Below are positions 17,086-26,455 of a stretch of 64,000 bases of DNA, piece after piece. Source of the DNA: VBWE01 sp943372645 (GTDB lineage Bacteria > Bacteroidota > Bacteroidia > Palsa-965). Numbering within the stretch: the stretch's first letter is position 1; each line of letters opens with the position of its first letter. Both the position numbers and the translations under genes were made by a program. Below the pieces are notes generated by a model that worked only from the letters and a program-made list of their open reading frames with translations, searched no databases and had not been told where the DNA came from. The stretch spans positions 6,647 to 70,646 of the forward strand of contig CALRZN010000026.1 of the NCBI GenBank assembly GCA_943372645.1, written 5' to 3'.

Positions 17086-17661
17086 CTATTGTTTTTTCCC
17101 TTTTTGATCAGATCGTGCACGAAACATCCGCTCATTTAAACCACCATCATTGATAAAAGAAGCTTCCAATGAACACATTTGTTTATACAGCAGGTAAGTA
17201 GTAATGTGTATTAATGTAATCATCGTATTTGCACATATTTCCGGGTTTTCGTGTTCAATTGCTTTTCGGAATGTTTCATATTTCGGTTTGGGATTTTCCC
17301 TGTTTAACTGGCGTAGCCTTTTTACCAGCCGATGTTCCTTATCCCATTTTTCGAGTTTTTTTGTCCGCAGAAAATCGTTATAATCAATCAGAAGTTCTTC
17401 CAGGCTGGCGCGCGCAACGTTGGTCAGTTTAATTTCCAATTCTTTTGATGTAGCAGAAATCACGCTTCCTTCCACAATGTTTTGTTTCCCGCTGCGGGCA
17501 GCCTGAACCATCTGGGATGCTGTTCTGTCAAAACGACTGAAAAAACGGTTTGTAAAATAAATAGTACCATCATAAATAATTTCTGATTTACGGTAAGTAA
17601 TCAGGTTACGGTAACCACCATGCAGCGGAATAAAGCCGTCGCTTTTTAATTGATCGTTCAT
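17086..17661 (-). CDS. Four-helix-bundle protein (23S rRNA intervening-sequence protein/Avd-like family)
   Basis: 191 residues, no signal peptide. The motif run SRFDRTASQMVQAARSGKQ and then NIVEGS is the hallmark of the four-helix-bundle proteins related to those encoded in 23S rRNA intervening sequences and to DGR accessory Avd proteins. The rest is helical, with a Lys/Arg-rich middle (KKLEKWDKEHRLVKRL) and a C-terminal suffix of about 60 residues (ANTMITLIHITTYLLYKQM). The role of the orphan form is unknown; nucleic-acid binding is assumed from relatives. It is not inside an rRNA gene here. It stands alone between two related long hairpins, suggesting that gene plus hairpins moved as a unit. 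Confidence 0.85.
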   Translation of the reverse strand: MNDQLKSDGFIPLHGGYRNLITYRKSEIIYDGTIYFTNRFFSRFDRTASQMVQAARSGKQNIVEGSVISATSKELEIKLTNVARASLEELLIDYNDFLRTKKLEKWDKEHRLVKRLRQLNRENPKPKYETFRKAIEHENPEICANTMITLIHITTYLLYKQMCSLEASFINDGGLNERMFRARSDQKGKKQ

Positions 17662-17829
17662 AAGAAGGGTTTTTAAAGTGGGTTAACTTGCTTTTAAATT
17701 CGTAATCAGTAAATCGTAACGTATCGTGCTTTCTTGGGGCAAAATTAGAATATCAGTTTTTTAAAAGCAAGTATTTTTTATTTTAAGATTTATTTTCAAG
17801 TCCGATAAAGTAGCCGTAGCGTGTGACTT

Positions 17830-17872
17830 TTGTGACTTCCGGGACATGTCCCCCAAGTCCCAGAAGTCACAA
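17830..17872. repeat. Long hairpin on the 5' side of the four-helix-bundle gene
   Basis: TTGTGACTTCCGGGAC (17830-17845) pairs with GTCCCAGAAGTCACAA (17857-17872) with one mismatch. The stem shares the GTGACTTCC-GGGAC theme with the hairpin at 17017. It lies between the starts/stops of the four-helix-bundle gene (17661) and the 17901 gene. Confidence 0.7.
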
Positions 17873-17900
17873 CACGAATTGTGTGTAACACCTTACTCCC

Positions 17901-18686
17901 TCAGTTCGATGCATGCTCCCAGGCATGTGTTTTATCTGCCGGGTTGTAGGTGAGGGTGCTTGTGCCTTTTTTGTATTTCACGGCAATACTTTTAAAGTTC
18001 GCCTGCTGCTGGTAGGCAAAAAACATTACACCGAACGTGGGCATTTTTTCGGCAGGATAATCCAGCGTAATATCCTGCTGCGGATTTTTTTCAACGCTTC
18101 GGATAGCGGTCTTTGTGTTTTTTTTGCTGGCCGTAATGTGGTTTCCTTTCGCATCAAAATAGTAGGTGCAATCCATACCATAATGGGCGGTGCTTCCGCT
18201 ATTGTTTTCGGGCAGAAACCAAACGGTGTAACTGTTGTCAATATTCCGTCTTACAAAACGCTGCATTTTGTTCCAGTCGTTCGGCATGTCTTTTTTCAGT
18301 TGCAGTAAACCGTATTTCAGTGCGCGGGCAGCACCGCCGGTAAAGGCCGAATCTATTTTGTCTTTGGAAACAGCAACCTTGTTTTTGCTGTTTACCGTGT
18401 GGTGGGATGCTGCATGAAACTGATTTACCGAATCAAGTTTGCCGTGTACCACATGCCAGTTGTTTTTTTTATCTGTCCAGGCAAATGCAGCATCGTCTTC
18501 GGGCTGATTCAGTTCCATGGCCGGCGTGGGCGTCTGCTGCATCACCGAATCATATTTCAGCAGCCAGAAAATGGTTTCTTCGTCTTTGCTGAACGTTTTG
18601 GTATCAAATCCCGGGGGCAGCCCGAACTGTGCAGACAGTGCGTCAGGGGCGAGAAGGAGGAGTGCAACGTAAACGTATTTAAACAT
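17901..18686 (-). CDS. Secreted hypothetical protein
   Basis: 261 residues with a signal peptide (MFKYVYVALLLLAPDALSAQ). The mature part is beta-rich with aromatic and Lys residues (NNWHVVHGKLDSVNQFHAAS, YTVWFLPENNSGSTAHYGMD). No cysteine pattern apart from a single Cys and no recognisable domain. A possible -7 box (TATATTTG on the minus strand at 18816-18809) would give a leader of about 115 nt. It could sit in the periplasm or outer leaflet. Function unknown. Confidence 0.7.
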   Translation of the reverse strand: MFKYVYVALLLLAPDALSAQFGLPPGFDTKTFSKDEETIFWLLKYDSVMQQTPTPAMELNQPEDDAAFAWTDKKNNWHVVHGKLDSVNQFHAASHHTVNSKNKVAVSKDKIDSAFTGGAARALKYGLLQLKKDMPNDWNKMQRFVRRNIDNSYTVWFLPENNSGSTAHYGMDCTYYFDAKGNHITASKKNTKTAIRSVEKNPQQDITLDYPAEKMPTFGVMFFAYQQQANFKSIAVKYKKGTSTLTYNPADKTHAWEHASN

Positions 18687-18947
18687 ATTTATGTATTGAT
18701 TAAGTAATCCGTTCGCTTCCGCACTTATTCACACTGCACGGATGCGGCAGGCACAAGTTCCGTGCCGTTTGGTGAAAATGCAGAATAACGGAAACAGTGG
18801 TTCTGTAACAAATATAAAAAATCAACTGTACATCACCCGTTAAAACACAATACGGTCAATGGCTTCTGAAATCCTTCACGGAAAATGGCATCGGCAGTAA
18901 GCTGCTGTTTTTTTAATGCTGGCAGATTATGCACTCATAATGATCAT

Positions 18948-19153
18948 ACAGCTGATGCCGCCCTGTCTGGGCTCATTTGTTTTTATGCTATCTTTTCTGA
19001 CTTATGCCGCCCTGTCTGGGCTACTTCCCGGAAAACCAATAACCAGATGGGTTTATAGCTCCGGATCAGCGTGTAGTCCTGAAAGGACGGCATAAGTCAG
19101 AAAGCAACATGCAATTTGTTTTTTGAGCCCCAGCGGGGCGGCATCAGCTGTAC
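18948..19153. repeat. Nested REP-like palindromes
   Basis: Outer arms: ACAGCTGATGCCGCCCTG at about 18948 and GGGGCGGCATCAGCTGT ending near 19152. Inner arms: TTTTCTGACTTATGCCG from 18992 and CGGCATAAGTCAGAAA ending near 19103. Each arm carries a GCCGCCCTGTCTGGGCT-like REP hairpin, so the structure is a palindrome inside a palindrome of about 205 bp. REP sequences of this GCCGCCC/GGGCGGC type are seen in other Bacteroidota. The rest of the 590-bp gap between 18687 and 19279 shows no gene. Confidence 0.75.
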
Positions 19154-19226
19154 AAGCGTTTAAAAACCAGTGCTCCCTGTTTATTTTGAACACAATCTGA
19201 TCTCCTGTTTGTCCTGAAAGCAGAAC

Positions 19227-19253
19227 AGCCTCCTGTAACGGATACAGGAGGCT
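19227..19253 (-). terminator. Perfect 11-bp hairpin after the alpha-2-macroglobulin gene
   Basis: AGCCTCCTGTA (19227-19237) and TACAGGAGGCT (19243-19253) pair perfectly with a 5-nt loop, 27 bp after the stop codon of the minus-strand gene. A T-run is weak on the minus strand, so efficiency is uncertain. Confidence 0.55.
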
Positions 19254-19279
19254 GCTGCTTTTACTTTTTAATGCAGTTG

Positions 19280-22200
19280 TTATTCAACACCGCCGCCCCT
19301 GGAAACGGTTACCCATTTGCCTGGTTTCAGTGCGCTGATGGAATTGTCGTACATCGCTTCGCAATACGTCGAAGGCAGGTAGAAACGGCCTGCATACGCC
19401 GCATTCAGCTGGATACGGTACGTTTTGGTGTTGTACGTTGATCCTGTTCCGAGATAGAAGTACGTGTACACACGGTCATCGCGGATATCCTGGTACGTGA
19501 ACGAAGCCGAACGCAGATCGGGGTTGGCCACATCATCCATGCGGGTGTTGTGGATTTCCCAGCCGCTCGGGAAAATCTGGCTCAGGGCCAGTTCATCATA
19601 CCGGCCGCGCAGTCCCGGATTGGTCAGTGTAACTTCCGCAATGAAATCAGTGCCCTGGTCGAGTTTTGTAACATCAATCTCACCGCCTTCCATGTCGGTA
19701 TAACGCACCGTCATATCCAGGTCGTTCATCGCTTCGGTCTGATCACCGGTTTCCGGAGTACCGTACAGGATGATGCGCGCATAAAGCACACCGGTTCCTT
19801 TGTTGTTAATCACCACGTTTCCGCCGGCAGCGCCTTTCAGCGCCATGTCCACCTGCGAAACAGGTACCGGACCGGTGTAGGCCGAGTTCTTGCCATTAAC
19901 GGTGCAGGCGTAGTTCATGTTTTTATCGCCTTTGTTTTCACCCATAAATTTGCCGATGGCCAGCAGGCAGTAAGCCGTTTCCTGCGTGCTCATCCAGTAG
20001 CCGGAGCGGCTCATGGTTTCCGAAATTTTCTTCACCAGCAGCGCACTCTTTGTGCGGTCTTTCATAATCGTGGTGGCTTCAAGAATCATCGCCATATCAC
20101 GCACACTTGAACCGAAGGTGTAACTGAGTTCGCGGTACGTGTTCACATCGGTGGATGCACCGGCAATCAGTTGTTTCGCGGTTTCCTGCTGACCGGCAAG
20201 CATGTAGGCTGCGGCAAGGCGCCATTTCGATTGCACCGTCAGGTTTTTCGCTTCGCGCAGGCGGTTCATCGCACCCAGTTCGGGCGAACCTGCAAGCGCA
20301 AGTGTGTAAAGGCGGTAGGCCTGCATCAGGTCGTCGTTGTAATAGTACAGGCGGTCGAAATGCGGCGTCCAGTTCTGCGCCTGCTGCTTCTGGAAACGTT
20401 TCCAGTTTTCGAGCATACCGGCCGGGATGGTGTAGCCTTTTTTCTCCGCTTCGATCAGGAAATGACCGGCGTAGTTGCTGCCCCATTCGCTCGGCATGTC
20501 ATCGCCAGGCCAGTAACCCAGTCCGCCCGAAGAGGTCTGGAACAGGCGCAGGCGGTTGATACCGGCCTTGATGTTTTCGCTGATGCGGTTTTTGGTCTGT
20601 TCATCTAAGTTCATCAGGTCGCCGAGGCTGAGCTGCGGGAATACACTTGAGGTGGTTTGCTCCACACAGCCGTGCGGATACTGGATGAGGTAGTTGAGGC
20701 GGTCGCCGAGGTTGAGCGGCGGGATGCTTGAAATTTCAACCGTTCCTTTGTTTGTTCCTGCAATACCAACCGGCAGGTAATTCGTGTTCCACGATTTGCC
20801 CGGATCAATTACCATATCAATAATTTTGGTTACCGGCGGATTCGGATTGCGTACATCAATTTCAATCTGGTACTTCGCCGTTTCACCGGCACCGGTTGCA
20901 ACAATATCCACTTTACCCACACCGATGCCCGATTTTACTTTCAGGCGGAAGTTCACCACTTCATCGCCCGGCTCTTTGAAGCTTACGCTTTTGGTTGCAC
21001 CATCGAGCACTTCAAACAGTTCGTTTGATTTGATAGTAACCGTTGCGTTTTTCACTTTTTTCTCCATCGCAAAAACCGAAACCGGCAGGTCTACTTCTTC
21101 GCCCGGACCCACCACGCGCGGCAGTGTTCCGAGAATCATCAGCGGTTTGCGCACCGGCACGGCTTTTTCGGCATTGCCGTAAGCGGCATTCATACCGGCC
21201 ACCACCATCACACGCACCGAACCGACATATTGCGGCATCATGAATTTTTTGGTTTGTTTTTCTCCTTTTTTCAGGTGATACGGTCCCATAAATTTCACCA
21301 TCGGTTTAAAGCGGTTCGCTTTGTTGCCGCCTTTGCCGTTGCCTTCGCCGTCACCACCGATGGAGAGTATGCGTTCGAGTTCTGCACCGTAAGCACCCAT
21401 CACGAGGTCGTACATATCCCAGGTTTTTACACCGAGTGCTTCGCGGGCGTAGAAACTGTTCCACGGATCGGGTGTTTTGAAACGTGTGAGATCGAGCAGG
21501 CCTTCGTCAACGATGGCGAGTGTGTACGTCATTTCTTTGCCGTTTTCTTCCGACACGTTTACCGAAGCCATTTCTTCCGGCTTCCACACATCGGCGCAGG
21601 CAATGAGCGGGCGCAGGTGTGTTTCAGGATCATCAACGGTAATCGGAATTACACCGTAGAGGCGTATCGGCGCGTCGTTTTTGGTTTGTGCGTGCGGCTG
21701 TACCAATGTAACGTGTACATAAACGTTCGGTGCCATTTCGCCGGTAACCGGAATTTCAAAGTTCAGGTTGCCTTTTTTCTGCGATTCCACCCAGTCGGCG
21801 CGCAATACTTTCGAACCGGTTTCCACGGTAATCAGCGCGCGGCCCTGTCCCGGCGAAGGAATGTTGAGTTTTAACGTTTCACCTACTTTATAGCTTTGTT
21901 TGTCTGCATTAAACTGCAGGATGGTTGCTGCTTCGCTGTTTTTCATTGCGCTGCCCATCCATTCCGGCCAGTCGAAATACACCACCTGCCCGGTGGAGTG
22001 ACCGCTTTCTTCGTCGGTAACACGCACGAGGTAACGGCCCCAGTTGTCGTTGTCCACTTTCAGTTTAAACGACGCACGTCCGTTTGCCGAAGTCACTTCC
22101 TGCTGCTGGTACGGTGCGTTGTAGGTGCTGTTCACGTAGTTGGAGAGGTAGTCTTCGCGACCGCTCCACCACCAGCGCCATTCCAGTTTATATACTTTCA

Positions 22201-24910
22201 CCGACAGTTTGCGGTTGCTCTGCGGCTTCCCGTTTTCATCCACACTGGCCAGCATAAAGCTGTGGTCTTTGCCGGTTTCAAGTGTGCCCCAGTAGCTTTT
22301 GCTTTCCGGTTTAAGCAGGCCCACATAATTGGTGTAGGGCGAATAGTTGATGGTAAAACGATCCACTGAAAATGCACCGCCCTGTTCAAACACGCGGGTC
22401 GAGAAATACGCTTTCAGCATACCCGGTGCATCTTTCGCATTTACGTTCGGTGTAAATTCAGCAACGCCTTCTTCGTTCAGCTGCCCGTCAAACGCGGTCT
22501 GGCTTTCGGAGGTAAAACGTGCAGCCGGATCATCAAACACATATTTGTCAAACGTTTTGAATACCGTCGGGGTCTGCCACAGTGTAACATCTACTTTGGC
22601 TTTCAGGTTTTTCGCGATTGCGCCGTGCAGCCATTTCGCTTCCAGTTTTGCCTGGCGCGAATTGGTTTGTGTAAACATTTCCACATTGCCGAAATCCAGT
22701 TTCAGTTTCAGGCGGTTCGGCATAATGGTTTCTACCTTAATGTCTTTGGTGAACACCGCACCGCCTACTTTCACACGGGCTGTCCAGGTTCCGGTAGGTG
22801 CATTGTCTTCAGTCGGTGTAGTGAAATCGTAAAACCCGTTTACCGAAACCGAGCGCACTGTTTTCTTCACGAGTTGCCCGCGCGGGTTCACGAGTTCAAA
22901 CGAAACCGGGTGGGTGGCAGGCAGCACTTTCTGTTTGTCTTCGAGAATGAAGCTGAGGAACAGCGTATCGCCCGGGCGCCAAACGCCGCGTTCGCCGTAA
23001 ATAAATCCTTTGAGTCCTTTCTGTACCACATCGCCGCTTACATCAAAAGCACTGAGCGAAAGCGATGAACCGTCGTCAAGTTTCAGGTAGCCGCGCTGTG
23101 TACCGTTTTTCGCGATGAGCAGGTACGGGCGTTTTTTGCCGAGTTCCATTTTTGCCATGCCGCTCGCATCGGTGGTAACGGTGCCGAGCAGTTGCTGCGT
23201 AAAGTCATATACTTCCAGCGTAGTGCCGTTTACCGGGTTGGTGCTCAAAATATCGGCCACGGCAAACAGCATGCTGCCGTTGTTTCCTTTTTTGGCAATC
23301 AGGCCCATGTCTGAAGCCAGCACGTTGCGGCTCACCGAACGGTTGCGGTAATACGCCGTGTTGCAGGGATCTTCGCGTTTGCTGTAATCGTAATCTTCGC
23401 CGTATTCGCCACCATCATAATACCCGTAGTCGTCGTAATAGTAGTCGTTATAATACCCTACATCGCCTTCGTCGTCGTCGCTGTCTTCGGTGGCCACTTC
23501 TTCCATTTCATTGGCATCGGCGCTTGCGTTGTCGCAGTGGTAGGCCGAGTAGCTTTTTTTGAAACCGAGGGTAACTTTATAAATCGCGCCCGGTTCGGCT
23601 TTGATGAGTGTGCTCAGGTCGAGCGAATAGGTATTCCACCGGTCGTAATCGCTGGCGCTTTTTACGGTGAGGTCAATTTTTTTCTTCAGCACCACTTTAC
23701 CTACCCGGCGCAGTTCGCGTTCGCCTTCGAGGTTATTCACCTGCAGAAACTGCGGAATGTTATTTTCAAAAATGCGGATGATTTTCACATCCACGGCTTT
23801 CAGGCTAACGGCTTCAAACGGGAACAGCAGGCCTTTGGGTGATGCCGGGAGGATAACTCCTTTGCCGAGCAGGCGCACTTCCGGTTTCATTTCTTCAAAT
23901 TCTACCTGCTGTGTAAAAGCGTGAGGCAGGCCGTAGCCGAGAATATTTTTTACACCTGCGTTAATCGTAAGCGAACGCGTACCCGAAAGGCGCGCAGCGG
24001 GATATACTTTAATGTCGTTGTCTTCTACCGAAAAACGAAGGCCGGTGGTGCTGCCCAGCGAAATCAGTCCGTCTAAGTTTTGCTTTTCTGCAATCGGATC
24101 GGAGAACTGGATTTTCGCATACTGTTCCGGCGACTGGTTCACCACCACGTTCATCACTTTAAAATCGCGGAGCGAAGGCACTTCGTATTTCATCTCTTTT
24201 TTCGTATCCACGCCGAGTGCACTGCCATCCCATTTCACCAGTACTTCGCTGGCTTTTTCGCCGCGGCGGATGCTGTCAACTGTAAAGTGGTGTGTTACAT
24301 TGTCGCCTTCGTGTTCCCAGCGGATAAACAGGTTCCGGCCTTCCTGCGAAATGCCGATGAGTTTTTCCGCCACTTCTTTGTCGGCTGCATCAACGGTGGT
24401 CAGCGTACCTTTCATGCGCTGCATGCGCAGTGTTTTTTTGTCGGTGGTAGTCATCCCATCCACGTACACGTCGAAATTCTGTTTCATGGTACCGAAACTG
24501 AATTTCATTTTCTGCAGCCCGTCGGGCAGATCGCTCAGCAGTTTCGAAAGGAAAAAGGTGGCTTCATACGCCTGGCCCGAAGGCAGGCGTTTGGCGGGAC
24601 GGAATTCCAGCGTGCGTGCATCCACCCAGTAGGTTTTACCTTCGATGGAAGGGCTGAAATCGAAATACGATTCTTCAACCGGTTTATCGTAGGTGATGGG
24701 GCCGGAAAAATCATTGGCGAGCCGCACACGGATGGTGGACTCGTTTGAAATGGTGCCCGAAGTGTAAGCCGAGATATACGCACTGAAGGCGGGATCAACT
24801 TTTGTTTCGGTAATACTTGTTCCTGAAAATCCCTTTTTGGAGAAAAACGTGAGGGACAACGTTCCCATTGCTACGATGGCAGCGATGGCAAGAAGCAGTC
24901 GGTTCGACAT
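19280..24910 (-). CDS. Bacterial alpha-2-macroglobulin family protein
   Basis: 1876 residues from the ATG at 24910 (a TTG nine codons upstream is disfavoured). The N terminus is a signal or anchor (LLLAIAAIVAMGTLSLTFF). MG-type beta domains fill the first 1300 residues, with the bait-region MG10-type signature FIYGERGVWRPGDTLFLSF near residue 640. The thioester motif is intact: C1415-V-E-Q1418 in YPHGCVEQTTSS, followed by the helical thioester domain (GGLGYWPGDDMPSEWGSNYA). Such proteins trap proteases in the periplasm. Unusually, residues about 460-515 hold an acidic, Tyr-rich insert (many Asp, Glu, Tyr) bracketed by C459 and C516. No penicillin-binding protein 1C gene is adjacent, unlike the common pairing. 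Confidence 0.92.
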   Translation of the reverse strand: MSNRLLLAIAAIVAMGTLSLTFFSKKGFSGTSITETKVDPAFSAYISAYTSGTISNESTIRVRLANDFSGPITYDKPVEESYFDFSPSIEGKTYWVDARTLEFRPAKRLPSGQAYEATFFLSKLLSDLPDGLQKMKFSFGTMKQNFDVYVDGMTTTDKKTLRMQRMKGTLTTVDAADKEVAEKLIGISQEGRNLFIRWEHEGDNVTHHFTVDSIRRGEKASEVLVKWDGSALGVDTKKEMKYEVPSLRDFKVMNVVVNQSPEQYAKIQFSDPIAEKQNLDGLISLGSTTGLRFSVEDNDIKVYPAARLSGTRSLTINAGVKNILGYGLPHAFTQQVEFEEMKPEVRLLGKGVILPASPKGLLFPFEAVSLKAVDVKIIRIFENNIPQFLQVNNLEGERELRRVGKVVLKKKIDLTVKSASDYDRWNTYSLDLSTLIKAEPGAIYKVTLGFKKSYSAYHCDNASADANEMEEVATEDSDDDEGDVGYYNDYYYDDYGYYDGGEYGEDYDYSKREDPCNTAYYRNRSVSRNVLASDMGLIAKKGNNGSMLFAVADILSTNPVNGTTLEVYDFTQQLLGTVTTDASGMAKMELGKKRPYLLIAKNGTQRGYLKLDDGSSLSLSAFDVSGDVVQKGLKGFIYGERGVWRPGDTLFLSFILEDKQKVLPATHPVSFELVNPRGQLVKKTVRSVSVNGFYDFTTPTEDNAPTGTWTARVKVGGAVFTKDIKVETIMPNRLKLKLDFGNVEMFTQTNSRQAKLEAKWLHGAIAKNLKAKVDVTLWQTPTVFKTFDKYVFDDPAARFTSESQTAFDGQLNEEGVAEFTPNVNAKDAPGMLKAYFSTRVFEQGGAFSVDRFTINYSPYTNYVGLLKPESKSYWGTLETGKDHSFMLASVDENGKPQSNRKLSVKVYKLEWRWWWSGREDYLSNYVNSTYNAPYQQQEVTSANGRASFKLKVDNDNWGRYLVRVTDEESGHSTGQVVYFDWPEWMGSAMKNSEAATILQFNADKQSYKVGETLKLNIPSPGQGRALITVETGSKVLRADWVESQKKGNLNFEIPVTGEMAPNVYVHVTLVQPHAQTKNDAPIRLYGVIPITVDDPETHLRPLIACADVWKPEEMASVNVSEENGKEMTYTLAIVDEGLLDLTRFKTPDPWNSFYAREALGVKTWDMYDLVMGAYGAELERILSIGGDGEGNGKGGNKANRFKPMVKFMGPYHLKKGEKQTKKFMMPQYVGSVRVMVVAGMNAAYGNAEKAVPVRKPLMILGTLPRVVGPGEEVDLPVSVFAMEKKVKNATVTIKSNELFEVLDGATKSVSFKEPGDEVVNFRLKVKSGIGVGKVDIVATGAGETAKYQIEIDVRNPNPPVTKIIDMVIDPGKSWNTNYLPVGIAGTNKGTVEISSIPPLNLGDRLNYLIQYPHGCVEQTTSSVFPQLSLGDLMNLDEQTKNRISENIKAGINRLRLFQTSSGGLGYWPGDDMPSEWGSNYAGHFLIEAEKKGYTIPAGMLENWKRFQKQQAQNWTPHFDRLYYYNDDLMQAYRLYTLALAGSPELGAMNRLREAKNLTVQSKWRLAAAYMLAGQQETAKQLIAGASTDVNTYRELSYTFGSSVRDMAMILEATTIMKDRTKSALLVKKISETMSRSGYWMSTQETAYCLLAIGKFMGENKGDKNMNYACTVNGKNSAYTGPVPVSQVDMALKGAAGGNVVINNKGTGVLYARIILYGTPETGDQTEAMNDLDMTVRYTDMEGGEIDVTKLDQGTDFIAEVTLTNPGLRGRYDELALSQIFPSGWEIHNTRMDDVANPDLRSASFTYQDIRDDRVYTYFYLGTGSTYNTKTYRIQLNAAYAGRFYLPSTYCEAMYDNSISALKPGKWVTVSRGGGVE

Positions 24911-24934
24911 GTGGTGTTGAATGGTTTGTGCAAA

Positions 24935-24963
24935 CAAAGGTAGACGAAACCGGGTTTTAACAA
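24935..24963 (-). promoter_or_regulatory. Promoter of the alpha-2-macroglobulin gene
   Basis: On the minus strand, TTG (24963-24961), 18 bp and TACCTTTG (24942-24935). The leader to the ATG at 24910 is about 20 nt, which supports that start over longer alternatives. Confidence 0.6.
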
Positions 24964-25089
24964 AGCGCTTTTTACCCGAAAATGGATTTTTGCCAGTTGT
25001 TTTCGTTTAACTGTTCAAAAAAGGGAACAGGCGGGGTGGAATGGGGTGTAAGTGTATCGTTTAAAACAGTTCACGGGCTAAACTCGGGA

Positions 25090-25250
25090 TATTATAAAGT
25101 AAATCCGGGAACCAGTGGCAGTGGCAGTCATCCCGTACGAAGCACATGCATTCCAATTGAAATGGGATCAAAACCTGCCACTGCCTCCTGCAACTGCCAC
25201 TTGAAACGGAAACTATTTTACACGAACAATGTTTTGGAGAACGATTCATT
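25090..25250. repeat. GCAGT palindromic repeat element, copy A (degenerate)
   Basis: ATTATAAAGTAAATCCGGGA leads into CAGTGGCAGTGGCAGT; the other side is CTGCCACTGCC, CAACTGCCAC and ACTATTTTACACGAACAAT. These correspond piece by piece to the element at 32526. The terminal GATC/AAAATAGACAGGG ends are not preserved. It occupies the divergent gap between 24910 and 25342, which holds nothing else clear. Confidence 0.6.
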
Positions 25251-25341
25251 ATACAAACACCATTCTTCCTGTAAATCACCGGTTTCGAATCCGCCCCGTG
25301 CAGAAGTTTGCCGGTTGCCATTACTTTGGCTAACTTAGCCG

Positions 25342-26451
25342 ATGAAGTTGGATTGGCACATGAAACGACATTTACTGTTTAACCTGATTTTCCTGATCAG
25401 CCCCGGACTACTTATGGCCCAGGTAGAGAAATTATACCCCGGAATGACCGCCGAAAGTTTTCGTAACGAATGGCCCGGCGTTTTGCCCGACCAGGTAGAT
25501 TACAATTCGGACGTGGAAGAAAATGTAATGCTGAACCGCAGCGAAGGCAAACTGCATTACCGCTTCCGGAAAAATACACTCGTGGGTATGGAGTATAACT
25601 CCTCCGAAGGATCGAGCACGTTGGGCGACGATAAAGAATTTATGGCGCGGGCGAACGACCTGTTTCAGAAATACCTGATTGCCGCCCAGAAAACGGTAGA
25701 AGATCTTACGAAACTTTATGGAAAACCGGCGGTACACAAAGAAGAAAACATCTACACCTGGAACGCCCCGAAAAACCGCACCAGCGCGCATTTTGTTACC
25801 GCTGCCTGGATGTGTGAAGGGAAAGAAAGTGTGCGGCTTTCGTGCTATTTTTCAGGTATTCCCGAAGTGATGCACGCCAACGAACCGGGTGTTTACCCGC
25901 TTACATACAACCTGACTGTTGTGTATGAATCGCCCTGTGCAAAAACAAACTGGGAACTGCATCCGGGCATGACCGCGAAGGAATGTGCGGATAAAAAACC
26001 GGCACTGTTTCCGAACGGCGTGAATGTGAACGGCACCTTTGCGAAAAAACAAAACCTGAACGGCATTGACGGCAGCTGGTCGTTCTGCTTTACGAATGGT
26101 GTGCTGCATCATGCTTCTTATGAATATCAACTTTCAGACGGGCAGGACAATGCGAAGGTGAATGAAAAATCATTCGGCCGCTGCTACGATGCTGCGCTGA
26201 AACTGCAGAAACAATACGACAAAAAAATGGGCGGCGCGGTTTTCCTCGATGTGCGTAAACGCAATTTTGCGGAAGCGATGAAGCTGGGAACAAATTACTG
26301 CATTGCCGCCGACTGGAAAAAAGACATGCAGACGGAACTCCGTTTCGATGTGCGTGAATCAAATGCAAAAGGCACGCCGATGCGGTTCCTTACATTTGAA
26401 ATTATAATCTACAACCCCGCCGAAAACCGGCCTTATCAGTGTCCCAACTAA
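25342..26451 (+). CDS. Secreted protein with two PGMT-type modules
   Basis: 369 residues with a signal peptide (HLLFNLIFLISPGLLMAQ). Two copies of a module are visible: VEKLYPGMTAESFRNEWPG shortly after the signal and NWELHPGMTAKECADKKPA at about residue 210, each followed by a predicted beta sheet. The 26456 gene five bases downstream has the same two-module plan, so the pair arose by duplication and is probably co-transcribed. A TACTTTG box at 25322-25328 would start transcription very near the first ATG, so the second ATG (25360) is an equally good start. Function unknown. Confidence 0.7.
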   Translation: MKLDWHMKRHLLFNLIFLISPGLLMAQVEKLYPGMTAESFRNEWPGVLPDQVDYNSDVEENVMLNRSEGKLHYRFRKNTLVGMEYNSSEGSSTLGDDKEFMARANDLFQKYLIAAQKTVEDLTKLYGKPAVHKEENIYTWNAPKNRTSAHFVTAAWMCEGKESVRLSCYFSGIPEVMHANEPGVYPLTYNLTVVYESPCAKTNWELHPGMTAKECADKKPALFPNGVNVNGTFAKKQNLNGIDGSWSFCFTNGVLHHASYEYQLSDGQDNAKVNEKSFGRCYDAALKLQKQYDKKMGGAVFLDVRKRNFAEAMKLGTNYCIAADWKKDMQTELRFDVRESNAKGTPMRFLTFEIIIYNPAENRPYQCPN

Positions 26452-26455
26452 CACG

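Noticed and set aside
17086..17661. Diversity-generating retroelement accessory (Avd)
   Set aside because: The protein is similar in type, but no reverse transcriptase, template repeat or variable repeat is present nearby.
24911..24937. Longer N terminus of the macroglobulin from TTG
   Set aside because: The promoter -7 box lies at 24935-24942, so the extension would not be in the transcript.
25270..25310. tRNA-like T-loop string GGTTTCGAATCC
   Set aside because: No acceptor stem, D-arm or anticodon arm can be built around it; chance match.
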